Assembly (NCBI GenBank): GCA_905250025.1
Contig: CAJNOJ010000151.1
Span: forward strand, 124,001-188,000
Source: Adineta ricciae
Taxonomy: Eukaryota > Rotifera > Eurotatoria > Adinetida > Adinetidae
Length of the DNA stretch: 64,000 nucleotides
Direction: 5' to 3'
In this document: positions 46,773 to 56,273 of the stretch, piece after piece
Numbering within the stretch: the first letter of the stretch is position 1
How the letters are laid out: each line of letters starts with the position of its first letter
The notes under the pieces: model-generated
The model's database searches: none
Told to the model about the DNA's origin: nothing
What the model saw: the letters and a program-made list of their open reading frames with translations, nothing else
Position numbers and translations under genes: made by a program

Positions 46773-48415
46773 ACGAACTTGATCTATTCTTCTCTTTTTT
46801 TTTCTAAATCAACAAAAACTTCTTATTCCCTGGCTATCCTATTTCTCCTCTTTCTATCTTAAAACTCTTCTTATCAAAAATAAATCCTCCTTTTTTTTGA
46901 AAAAAGTTACATTTTAGACAGTAACAGATAATTATATTGATTCATTTCATTGATCGAACTAGTATGATTAGAGCTTTTGTAGTAGAGATAGAATCATTGA
47001 ATTAAAGAATAGTACAGACTTTCACTTTCTCATAATCTCAAAACTTTCGATGAAATTTTTCGCACGTTTTCGAGTATCTTCACAATGCACGTATAATTTC
47101 GATACAATCTTCATTGATTCCATCTCCAACATGACAAATACAACACTTTTCTTCTATGAAAAAGTCTGATAAATATTTCTAATCTCAGGACTATTTATTG
47201 TATAAATGCTTAGAAAACTAAAACTAACTAATTATCTCCTTTTATATTGATCGATTTTTTCGTCTGATTGATTCCAATCGAATTCTATGGTACTATTAAC
47301 CCATCGAATAAGGATGAATGATATTTTTGACAAAATTTCCTTGAAATTCTGACTATAAGTGCGTCAGGAGATCTTTGGAGTGCTTTTTGCTAGATTTCTT
47401 CTTGTGCATCTACTGATTTATTAAAATATGCTCTCTTGAATGTACCCATGTTGCTTTGAGCAATGCAAATACACACTATAGATAAGTAGAGATAACTGGA
47501 ACAACGATAAGCTTCAATTTTCTTAATATTTCGGCTTTTTCCACCATGCAGCGTTAACAAATGATACTTTTATATCTCACTGTACCTACAATATACAATT
47601 TCTGTGCAAATATGCACTCAATTCAAATGAAAGTATATTGAAATACGTCTGCAATGATTTCCTCTACCTTCTTTGTCTAGTAGAACATGAGTTGTACTAT
47701 AATGACCATCAATCCAGCGGCAGATTTAGTGAAAGACATTTGTTCTCTTTTGTAAAAACAAACCCTTTTGATCTTTTCCAGTAGAGATAAACGAGAAAAT
47801 GATTATGCACTATCTGGTATGACTTCTAATCCTTCGATAAATATAGCTGTCATAATATCATTACGTCGAATATGGACAAAATTCGCTAAAATTTCTCCAG
47901 TTTTTGGATATACTTGTGTCTGTTTTTAAAAGAACATTCTGGGTATTGGTATTATAACATCACCCTCGATATATTACTGGGTCAAGAGTAACAAGTTTTG
48001 CTCATTCGTTTACATTGGTTCGCTTACGCAGTTGTGCAGACAGATCCTCGAAAATGTTATTTACTGATTACGACATAAAGTTAACGTTAGGTGGTATTGT
48101 ATCAGTCAAGAATATAGTCATCTTGTTTTTCGAAATTCCCCTTTTTTCTACAAATATAAATCCTCTATCTTTCTCTTTTCTCATAATTTGTTGGTTGGAT
48201 ACCAGCTTATTCGGAATAGATGTAAACTTGAAAAATTGATCATATTGAATGGCAGAGAATTTAGGAAAGGATGTCAGTTCTTTATGTGGATACTGGTATT
48301 AGTGGATTGTGTATTTTGAGATAGACAATGATTTATTTCAATAACAAAATAGATGTTTATAATGCAATGAACCGGATACTAAACTCTATTGCAAATTCAA
48401 AAGTGTTCTGATAAG
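46773..48415. other. Intergenic region between convergent genes, no gene seen
   Basis: About 1.6 kb of AT-rich sequence. From 46773 to 48014 no frame of 60 codons is open, and the one at 48015-48239 has no supporting context. No repeat family or RNA gene was recognised. Confidence 0.5.
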
Positions 48416-49282
48416 TTATTTTGTAAGTTGAAATGATCCTTTAGCGGTATCATAAATAGCTGAATGAGGATGATGTGATCCACATTCTCCGTTACAAATT
48501 TGAACAGTCACATTGTATGTTCCTGGTAACCATTCTTCGCATGGTTCTATTCAATAAAAAAGATACAAATTAAAGGCTGAACTTGATAATATAAAACGTC
48601 TGTTTACCTTGAGTTGGATCGCATCGTGGATCAGGTTCAGCTTTGACGCTGATCTTTTCAGTATATGTACCAGCTTTTTTCGCTTCTAATAAGAAACTTG
48701 CGCCAACTGGCATACGATCAGGACAGTGGATACCAATGTCAAGTTCGCCAGTACCAGTTCCGTTCTTTGAAACATAGGCGAATTCAATGTTGAATGTGGT
48801 TCCTTTCACTCCACTTGGTGGGGTAATGGAAAATGTGGTGATTTTAGCATCGCCGTTATCATTGACTAGACAAAGAAACAGTTCGATGAGGTATGACAAA
48901 CAATTCTCAATTTACTTGGACACATTTTAGCGATTTCACAGTACCAAATTGGATCGAGATCGGCTTTTTCGATTAACTTGATAAACTCCTCAATGCCAAC
49001 AACATCACAGACTAAATCACATACAGTTCCAATAATAGCTGATCCAGTTTTTTGAGCTAAAGCTTGACATAATGTACCACATGTACCAATAATACCAGTA
49101 TCAAGAATTAAATTAAGTAAAATATTAATCGATTGATCAGCAATGTTGATACATGTTGGACAGAGGTCAAGACGAACATTTGGTTTGACATGAACAACGT
49201 TGTGTGTGTTACCTTTGGCAACGTTGGAAGCACTAGTGAAGCCAATGATGGCGATGAAAATGCAAGCCAATGTTTTGTACAT
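48416..49282 (-). CDS. Countin-like secreted protein with saposin-B domain (copy 1)
   Basis: Three exons (49282-48916, 48865-48608, 48546-48416) give 251 residues. Signal peptide MYKTLACIFIAIIGFTSAS. A saposin-B-like domain follows: CPTCINIADQSINILLNLIL, GTCGTLCQALAQKTGS, CDLVCDVVGIEEFIKLIEKA, DLDPIWYCEIAKMCP, with the spaced cysteine pairs of that fold. A second, beta-rich domain follows: SITPPSGVKGTTFNIEFAYV, NGTGTGELDIGI, EPDPRCDPTQ, WLPGTYNVTVQICNGECGSH, SAIYDTAKGSFQL. This two-part layout matches my recollection of Dictyostelium countin and countin-like proteins, secreted factors that limit group size. First of three tandem copies with identical exon phases and an identical 258-base middle exon. 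Function in an animal is unknown. Confidence 0.75.
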
Positions 49283-49909
49283 TGCTTTGATGAATATTGG
49301 TTTTGCAATACACGAAAGAATGGGTGGAGGTGAAATTTCACGCACATAAATAGGATCTTGATGAGAAAAAGAATCAGCTGGAAGATCGACAACGACATTG
49401 CACACATGGATTGATTCTCATATGGAGATAGGGTTTCTACAAGATTCTGGTTAATACTGGAAGCAGCGTTTTCGAAGGATTGGTCGATTCTTTTAGTCAT
49501 ATCGATAAATTTTCAGATTCAGTCGTTACTTCAAGGTGTATGGCGCAGAAAAAGAAACGCATAACTAATTGATAAGTCTTAATATTGCTATCCAGAAATA
49601 GCACTCTGTAATGACGGAAAAATAATCCACTTTTTTTAGGAAATAATTCGGTCAAAAGACAACTAGCTTTTCATTTGAAGAACAGACATTCGTATCTAAG
49701 CTATTTCAATTTAAGACGCTCAACATATTCGTTGATAATAACACATTTGCCAATTAGATGAACTCCTTTCGTATTCCAGAGATTTCTTTTGTAAAGATAT
49801 ATGTTGAATATGGATGAAATTCATTTATTTATTTATTTATAAAACAAACATCATTTCTCAGACAATTTCATCGTTCTATACTAAACTATTTCCCACAAAA
49901 ACCTTCATT
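49283..49909. other. Spacer between countin-like copies 1 and 2
   Basis: About 630 bases. Minus-strand frames overlapping the copy 1 promoter (49333-49500) are out of frame with the signal peptide and look accidental. No remnants of a fourth copy were noticed. Confidence 0.4.
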
Positions 49910-50790
49910 TTAAATAGCTTTCTTCTTTGTAATTTCAAATGAACCTTTTGCTGTGTCATAAATAGCCGAATGAGGATGTTGCGAACCACATTCACCATTG
50001 CACACTTGAGCAGTTATATTATAAGTACCAATTGGCCAGCCATCACACACTTCTACAAACAAATTACCGTAACTCTTTCTTCAATTCGATCGTTATTTTA
50101 CCTTCAGTAGGATCACAGTCAAGTTCAAATAATGTCTGAAAGCCGATTTTTTCAGGATATGTACCAGGCTTTCTCGCTTCAAACCAATAGAGATTACCTG
50201 CTGTTCGGTTTTTTGGGTCGTGAAGTTCGATATTAATAGTTCCTGTTCCCGTACCATTGACACTGATAAATGAACAATCAAAGATAAATGTTGAACCTTC
50301 CGGCGCACTCTTCGGTGTAACTTGAAAATTGATAAATTTAGCATCGCCATGATCGTTAACTAAGAGAATATTTCAAAATTTCTTACAAATAAGTCTTTCA
50401 AGTCATCCTACTTGGACAAAGCTCGAGAATTTCACAGTACCAAATGGGATCCAGATCCATTTTGATAATCACTTTCACAAATTCATCGATACCAAATGCT
50501 TCACATACAACAGAACAAAGATCGCCGATGATTACAGATCCAGTTCGATTCGCAAGAGCACCACACAGAGCACTACAAGATTCGATAATACCTTCGTCAA
50601 GAATCAAATTGAGTAGAACATTGATCACTTCAACGGATTCCTCGATACACTCGGGACATAGATCAATACCCAATTTGGCGGGACTTTTATACGAATCGAG
50701 ACGATGAAGCTTCTTCGGTTGATTTTGCAATGGAACCGAAGCGCATGCACCACCAATAACAACAAGACAAAATAAGAAAGTTTTGTACAT
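49910..50790 (-). CDS. Countin-like secreted protein with saposin-B domain (copy 2)
   Basis: Three exons (50790-50412, 50359-50102, 50052-49910) give 259 residues. Signal peptide MYKTFLFCLVVIGGACAS, then a short Lys/Arg-rich spacer. Saposin-like part: CPECIEESVEVINVLLNLIL, SCSALCGALANRTGS, CSVVCEAFGIDEFVKVIIKM, DLDPIWYCEILELCP. The second domain keeps NGTGTGTINIEL, DCDPTE, WPIGTYNITAQVCNGECGSQ, HPHSAIYDTAKGSFEI and ends KKKAI. It is closest to copy 1 in the last exon. It differs in that the middle domain has an extra cysteine (FDCSFISVNG). Same splice sites and phases as its neighbours. Confidence 0.75.
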
Positions 50791-51338
50791 TTTGCGTGTA
50801 AAGTTAAAAACATTTTTAATTCATTTATATAAATCTCTGGTGAGAAACGAACAAGCTGATTGAGATATTTAAGATTGTGTACTTTTAATAGCTAAACAGC
50901 ACAACTGGTAGGATTTTCACACGATGCTTTTGAGTCGAAGACAACCTTGATGTCGGCAGAGACTCGTTCGATGTGACGAACGATTCTCGTGTACTTTTCA
51001 ACAGTATTCTATTCCGATATACTAAAAACACTTCTCACTGTTGTCAATCGATTCAAGTTGGCCTCGAGAGAATGAAGTAAATAATACACATTCATCTTAT
51101 CTTTACTTATTAAGGCTGCAAAGAAAATTTATTAATAGTTTGTTGTCGATGAGAAACATGTAAGATGCGTAGCATGCACATCAGATACTCAAGGTAAATT
51201 TTATGATTGATTCTCCTAAATTAACTGTGTTTGTTGATGCACAAGATATGATTAATGACATGAAAAAAGTCTATCGGAATGAGATAAGACATGCATTTAG
51301 CAGATTCTAAGGTTTATTTTTATCGAAAATACACAAAT
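50791..51338. other. Spacer between countin-like copies 2 and 3
   Basis: About 550 AT-rich bases with no open frame of note and no recognised repeat. It presumably includes the copy 2 promoter and the copy 3 terminator. Confidence 0.4.
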
Positions 51339-52217
51339 CTATTCATAAAGTGTAAAAGAACCTCGAGCAGTATCGTACAAAGCAGTATGAGGATGATGTG
51401 AACCACATTGACCATTGCAAAGAAGAACTGTGATGTTATAGGTACCTGCTAACCATTGTTCACATTCACCTGAATAGAAAAAAACAAGATCAGTATTAAA
51501 TAAACATATTTCATGTTATTTACCTTGAGTTGGATCGCATTCTGGATCGGGTGTTGTGTCGATTACAAGACGTTCACCATATGTACCAGGTTTTTGTGCT
51601 TCGAGGAAAAAACCAGAAGAAAGTGGAATTTTATCGACTGTTTGAATCGTTATAATCATTTCACCAGTACCGGTACCGTTTTTAGAAACATAGACCATAT
51701 CAACAGCAATTTTACTCTCTGTTTGAGCACGTGGTGGAAGTACAGCGAATGATTTGAACTTGGCATCACCGTTGTCATTGACTGAAACGAGTCAAACTGT
51801 TTATCTTTTTCGATTTTGTTAACAGAACTTACTTGGACAAATTTTCATTACTTCGCAGTAGTAAATTGGATCAATGTCAGCTTTTTCAATTAATTTAACA
51901 AATTCTTCCAAACCAAGAAAATCACAGCCCATAGTACAGATGAATCCAAGTAATCCCGAGCCTGTTTTTTCTTCGACAAGCTCACATAGGTGACCACAAG
52001 TGTCTACGACGCCATATTGAAGGATAATATCGAGAACAATTTGAACCAAATCATCGAAACTATTAACACATTGTGGACACCAATCGAGGCGAACATCTTT
52101 CATAATATGTGGCAAAACAGCACGTTGAATATGACTGGATTGTTGGAAAGCGATGCGGGAAGTACCAGCAACACCAACAATCAAAAGAAGAAAGACGGCA
52201 GCGAGTGATCTGTACAT
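51339..52217 (-). CDS. Countin-like secreted protein with saposin-B domain (copy 3)
   Basis: Three exons (52217-51833, 51781-51524, 51469-51339) give 257 residues. Signal peptide MYRSLAAVFLLLIVGVAG, followed by a longer spacer (IAFQQSSHIQRAVLPHIMKD). Saposin-like part: CPQCVNSFDDLVQIVLDIIL, DTCGHLCELVEEKTGS, CTMGCDFLGLEEFVKLIEKA, DIDPIYYCEVMKICP. Second domain: VYVSKNGTGTGEMIITIQ, PDPECDPTQ, WLAGTYNITVLLCNGQCGSH, HPHTALYDTARGSFTLYE. It is the most divergent signal-side sequence of the three, but every splice site is kept. Secreted; partner unknown. Confidence 0.75.
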
Positions 52218-52655
52218 TGGTTGAATTCGAAGATTTCACCATCGATTCACAGCTTTTTAAATCGAATATTTGTGTGAAAAGAACAATCTGCTCCTACTGT
52301 GATCGAAGACATAAGATGGTTTATTTTTAGTAGATCAATCTCTTGACAATGGGTGATTAGTTAACCAACGCTATACCGCGAGGACATCGATATTTACTTT
52401 TGGAAAAAACATCAAACCATCTGACGGTTCTATGAAACTTTCACATATAAAGATTATTTTTGATCTTTTTTTATAAGAGAAGTACAAGGTACTTTCTTGA
52501 GAAAACATCAAATTGATATCGCACGAAATCGAAAACTTTGAAAGTGCTATTCCTTGTTTAAAAGTATTTTCATTTTCATTTTTATTTCTCTTTCTCTCTT
52601 ATAAACAAATACACATTAATTGGATAAATAAGATATGTATAAAAAAAACTCGATT
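52218..52655. other. Spacer between countin-like copy 3 and COPS9
   Basis: About 440 bases upstream of copy 3 and downstream of COPS9 on the same strand. Nothing but AT-rich sequence and a pyrimidine stretch (about 52570-52600) is seen. Confidence 0.4.
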
Positions 52656-52955
52656 TCACGCTGTGACATGACCGGTTGTTGCTGTTGTTGTTGTATTCAA
52701 TACAAAGTTATCGGCATCAAACAGATCACCAAAATCATTGAAAAAATCAGTATGAACTACTTTTTCCGTCGCCATCAATGTCATATGATGAGGATGATGA
52801 GACATGAACCCAGTTACCGATGACGAATCAAGACGCATCATTGCTTCACCGCTACCAACGCCCATATCGTCATCATAGTCATCAAAGTTTCCACCACTTT
52901 CGTCGGCATACATGCCTTCGTCGACTGCCTTCGATGAATTGAAATATTGATCCAT
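52656..52955 (-). CDS. COPS9: COP9 signalosome subunit 9 (CSNAP)
   Basis: Single exon, 99 residues. The conserved C-terminal signature of COPS9/CSNAP is plain: TEKVVHTDFFNDFGDLFDAD, against the family pattern (N)EKAVHADFFNDFEDLFDD. The N-terminal part also fits (KAVDEGMYADESGGNFDDYD against an AVDEMFPEG.. start). CSNAP is a small acidic subunit that sits in the COP9 signalosome, which removes NEDD8 from cullins. It is about 40 residues longer than the vertebrate protein: an internal insertion (about residues 32-57) and a 15-residue C-terminal tail rich in Thr (NTTTTATTGHVTA) beyond the usual end. Function links to the F-box and SUMO themes, but no operon is implied. Confidence 0.85.
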   Translation of the reverse strand: MDQYFNSSKAVDEGMYADESGGNFDDYDDDMGVGSGEAMMRLDSSSVTGFMSHHPHHMTLMATEKVVHTDFFNDFGDLFDADNFVLNTTTTATTGHVTA

Positions 52956-53746
52956 AAAAAAGAAACTCTATCTGAAATACAGAGAAAATTAAAGGTGAAA
53001 TCTTACTGGAGAAGATCGGTGGAGAGAAAAAAAAGGAGTGTTTTCTTGTTTTTGCATAATTATCAACAAACAATGTTGATTTTTAACCGTTGAAATCAAT
53101 TTGTTTTCGTCTAATGGTTCATTGCCATGTTCCGCATTTAATAAGAAGAAATAAATATTGAGAATATTAATAGAAAAACACGGAAATTAGCTCGATATTT
53201 TTTGTGAACTTCGTCAGCGACTCTAATCTTGTCAATACATCATCAGATATCAAGACAATGAATAAAAAATTTCATCATACGAAGTTTTGTGTTTATTCAA
53301 AGTAAACAAAGACTATTTCGAAGGATTCTTTCGATTAAATGAGGGAATTTTGACGAGAAAACAACGCGCATTTCTTCTTTCGATGAAAATGACTTTTTAC
53401 AGATTGATCTGAATAATGTTTTTCTTTTTCAAGATTTATTGCAGTTGTTTATTACTGTAACATGTTATCAATTGCCATTTTAATTCTCCAAAACATGTCT
53501 AATGACGATCGGAGAAGTGAATGACCTTGAAATCAATGACTAACTAGTTTCATATGCGTCATCATTTTGTGTTCTGCAGTCAAAGTAACAATATAATTGA
53601 TGAAAAATCATGTATCCGTGATATTCAATAAGTTGCCGTGAAGCAACCGAGCGTGACCTATGAGGTTATATTCTACTTTCTATTTGTTTTCATTACTCTT
53701 ATACAAGTAAAGTATCTGTTAGTTGGTCACAAACGCACACACACAC
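52956..53746. other. Intergenic region between divergent genes
   Basis: About 790 bases between starts of COPS9 and the Pro/Ala-rich gene, with AT-rich sequence and a short (AC)n run (about 53734-53746) immediately 5' of the plus-strand ATG. No gene seen. Confidence 0.4.
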
Positions 53747-54220
53747 ATGGAAATGATGCAGGGAATGCCTCCACGTCGGCGTCCTCCAATGATGCCAAGA
53801 CCATACGGACATGGTCAACCAGTACCTTATGGTGGTAGATCTCACAATCCAGCTCGCGTCGCTCCTGCAGCACCAGTAGCAGCACCTGTTCATACGGTTG
53901 TGGTACCTGCTGCTCCTGGCACTAGTATTCCTGCTCACATAGCTACTGTTCACCCGGCTACAGGTTTCGTCACTGTTGCAACTGTTGCTGGTCCTGTTGC
54001 TATACCAGTAACGGCGGCGGCAGCTGCACCCGCAGTTTATACACAAGTACCTGTGATACCTCCTGCAGTGCCTCCCTCTGCACGACCAGTGGCTAGACCT
54101 GGTGTAATGCGTCAACCTCCTATGGGATATAACAGTCCATTCGGACCAAATGGGCCACCCATAGTAAGAGGCGGACCTGTGCCTCCTGGTTATCGTCGAG
54201 TCATTGCTCGTCGTCGTTAA
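53747..54220 (+). CDS. Pro/Ala/Val-rich low-complexity protein
   Basis: Single exon of 157 residues from ATG 53747-53749 (MEMMQGMPPRRRPPMMPRPY); the frame extends upstream only through non-ATG codons. It is composed of Pro, Ala, Val and Arg: PAAPVAAPVHTVVVPAAPGT, ATVAGPVAIPVTAAAAAPAV, ending PPGYRRVIARRR. There is no signal peptide or transmembrane helix. It could be a disordered adaptor or RNA-binding tail-like protein. The antisense strand is also open here because of GC-biased codons. The composition is richer in G+C than the surroundings. Confidence 0.55.
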   Translation: MEMMQGMPPRRRPPMMPRPYGHGQPVPYGGRSHNPARVAPAAPVAAPVHTVVVPAAPGTSIPAHIATVHPATGFVTVATVAGPVAIPVTAAAAAPAVYTQVPVIPPAVPPSARPVARPGVMRQPPMGYNSPFGPNGPPIVRGGPVPPGYRRVIARRR

Positions 54221-54732
54221 TTATGTCTATTTTTCTCGAACTAATGAAACACATTGGAAGGAGAAAAGAAGAAAATTTCTTTGTGACAATTATCTTTTTC
54301 TTGTGTTAATGAGGTTAATGATTGCTTTTTTTTCAAACTGAATAACAATCATTAATAATGCAAAAGATGTTGAACAGTGAAGTAAATGAAAATACAATGC
54401 ACCTCTTCCTCTGCATATCAGACATTTTTTCATTCTGATTATTTTCATATTTTCGCTCACTCAAGTATGTTTACACGTAAATCTCTCGTCATTAGAAAAG
54501 CATTTCAATCCTAAGTAGAATATCTTTTTTCAACAAAAAATAATCATATAAGACATCTGTTTTTGTTGTTGACAGACGCTGGAAAGGAGAAAAAACTCGC
54601 TGTGTGCGTGTGTCCTTGAAATCTGAGACTACATTTTATTCTTTTTCTTCAATTATGAAAATTGCCGCTCACTTCTTTCTCTTCTCAATAGAAAAATAAC
54701 ACGCACATATTATTTTCAGAACGTTGATTTCA
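54221..54732. other. Intergenic spacer
   Basis: About 510 AT-rich bases between two plus-strand genes. A good splice acceptor (ttattttcag) ends 12 bases before the next ATG, so the leader of the downstream gene is probably cis- or trans-spliced. Confidence 0.4.
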
Positions 54733-55092
54733 ATGGCTAATCCACTCAGCAATCGAGTTTACGGACAAGTCACTATCAAAAATGAGCATGACAATTTTCG
54801 TGGCGATGAAACTCTCTACATATCTGTACGCGACTCGCTCCGACACGATGTCGAATGTATTGAACTAGGATCGACAACGATTCAATTACGTCAAGGGCAA
54901 CGAATGCCAATTAATTATCAATGTGTATTCGATCCTAACAAAGCGCATATGAAATTTGAACAGATCAAATCCATTCCTGGTGGAATCACTCTCTCCGCAA
55001 GTATCGAACGAAAAGATAAACTGCTCTACGTAAACGATACGAATCTTCCCTTAGCAGACGAAGTCGACATCCAACTTGTGAAAGTCGAATGA
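54733..55092 (+). CDS. YbaY/YscW-like beta-sandwich protein, candidate bacterial transfer
   Basis: Single exon, 119 residues, ATG 54733-54735 (MANPLSNRVYGQVTIKNEHD). The pattern G-x-V-x-(10)-L-x-(I/V)-x-(V/L)-x-D, then a strand, QGQRMPINYQCVFDPNKAHM, GITLSASIERKDKLLYVNDT and NLPLADEVDIQLVKVE follows the bacterial YbaY/YscW (type III secretion pilotin-like) family. That family reads: ..PI.F.L.YDP..I.....Y...A.I...G.LL+..DT..P.......V.LV.V. Bacterial members have a lipoprotein signal; this one does not, so it would be cytosolic. An intronless body among intron-rich genes is compatible with transfer. A chance resemblance among beta-sandwiches is the alternative. Confidence 0.5.
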   Translation: MANPLSNRVYGQVTIKNEHDNFRGDETLYISVRDSLRHDVECIELGSTTIQLRQGQRMPINYQCVFDPNKAHMKFEQIKSIPGGITLSASIERKDKLLYVNDTNLPLADEVDIQLVKVE

Positions 55093-55292
55093 AAAAAAAA
55101 CGACACTTCAAAACCTTTTTCTTTCTGCTTTTTCTTTATGAAATAAATGTACAAATCATATTTAGGCGCAGTTTCATCGAGAGTTGAGCTCGCCCGGTAA
55201 TAATCCGTCGATTAATTTTGCAAACAAGCGAAACCTTATCCAATAGGAAATACGTCGGAAAGGTTTTAGAAGTTTGCAAGGTAATGTAACAC

Positions 55293-55377
55293 AGTTCTCA
55301 GTACAATGGGTTTAGAAATCGTTTTTATCAATCATTCTTTGATCTGAAGACCGTCGTTGGATTCATCATCGAACTGT
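55293..55377 (-). repeat. 85-base direct repeat, copy A (contains the last exon of the 52-residue gene)
   Basis: About 85 bases near-identical to 55645-55732 in the same orientation. Each copy starts ACAGTTCTCAG and ends GAACTGT, so it carries a 7-base terminal inverted pair. On the minus strand it reads splice acceptor cag, then FDDESNDGLQIKE, stop and about 45 bases of downstream sequence. Confidence 0.9.
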
Positions 55378-55576
55378 TTGAAAAACTTCTCTTAACTACG
55401 ATGACTTACGTTTTTTTCATTGAGTCGACCAGTTCGAATCGTTTGCTGAATCTAAAATACAAAAAAAAACGAATTGTTGAATAAGAACTAAATTAGAAAA
55501 CAAATCGAATCTTGGTGTTTAGTAGCGTTTTAGCTCGAATTCTTTTTTCTCTTGCACTTTTATCCACATCTGACAT
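55332..55576 (-). CDS. Tiny three-exon gene, 52-residue basic protein, unknown
   Basis: Exons 55576-55502, 55451-55410 and 55373-55332 (75, 42 and 42 bases) are all in phase and give MSDVDKSAREKRIRAKTLLN, TKIRFIQQTIRTGRLNEKNF, DDESNDGLQIKE, stop. Introns are 50 and 36 bases with GT..AG ends; the first donor (gttttc) is weak, the second (gtaagt) strong. The N-terminal half is basic and probably helical, the tail acidic. No exon alone reaches the size of ordinary gene finders, so it is easily missed. I do not recognise a family. The last exon recurs 352 bases upstream. The gene is head-to-head with the WDR gene at 56274. Confidence 0.5.
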
Positions 55577-55644
55577 ACACGGGAAGAGTATGACAAATTC
55601 TACTATGAGTGCCTTGAAATTCGATTTGCAGAGTTGAAATCAAA

Positions 55645-55732
55645 CAGTTCTCAGATGCAAATGGGTTTAGAAATCGTTTTTATCGATCATTCTTTGATCT
55701 GAAGACCGTCGTTAGATTCATCGTTGAACTGT
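55645..55732 (-). repeat. 85-base direct repeat, copy B (duplicate terminal exon)
   Basis: Second copy, reading acceptor cag then FNDESNDGLQIKE and stop on the minus strand. Within the coding part it differs from copy A by one replacement (Asp to Asn) and one silent change (TCC/TCT). It lies just 5' of the tiny gene. No upstream exon matching exon 1 or 2 of that gene was found for it, so it is a partial duplicate or pseudo-exon. Confidence 0.85.
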
Positions 55733-56273
55733 AAACTTTTACAAAATATTTCTTCTGTTTTCAGATTCAATATGGAATTGAATTCTCTTCATATCTGATG
55801 AATATCAGAGTGGTGCATGTGGAATCATCATTAGAACAGAAGAAAAAGAATTTTTTCTCGGAATGTGAAACTGTATTTACCTCTTGATCATGAATATCTA
55901 TTTCATTCGATTTCGAATGAAGAAATTACCCACTATTCTCCATCGTACTTTCGTTATCGAATGAACTACTACCGAAATAACCGATTTATTCTAGTGTAGA
56001 ACATGAACCAATCCGAATAAGTTGGATCTCACGCCTCCATGTTGACCACGAGCGACCTCTACAAACATAGATTTGCATTTTGAGATTACTTTTAACAAGA
56101 AATCATCTTGTATTAATTTATTGAGATGAAATATTGTGAAGAATAGGCAAGATTGGAGAATTTTCTAATTTCCCATGACAACCAGCATTGCAAATGGCCA
56201 AGGCCGCTGTAAAGCACTTTTGTGAACATTTTAAAATAAAATCTTTTCGACAACCGGTGAAAGAAAACTAAAG
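55733..56273. other. Intergenic region upstream of the WDR gene
   Basis: About 540 bases between the duplicated exon and the WDR start. Minus-strand frames at 56113-56422 are shadows of the WDR first exon or unsupported. Some donor/acceptor-like strings on the minus strand (for example before 56060 and at 55880) hint at further exons of a duplicated gene, but I could not assemble one. Confidence 0.35.

Noticed and set aside
55293..55732. Reading the 85-base repeats simply as a MITE
   Set aside because: A 7-base inverted pair is weak evidence and no target-site duplication is evident. The coding/splice interpretation explains the block better, though both remain listed for checking.
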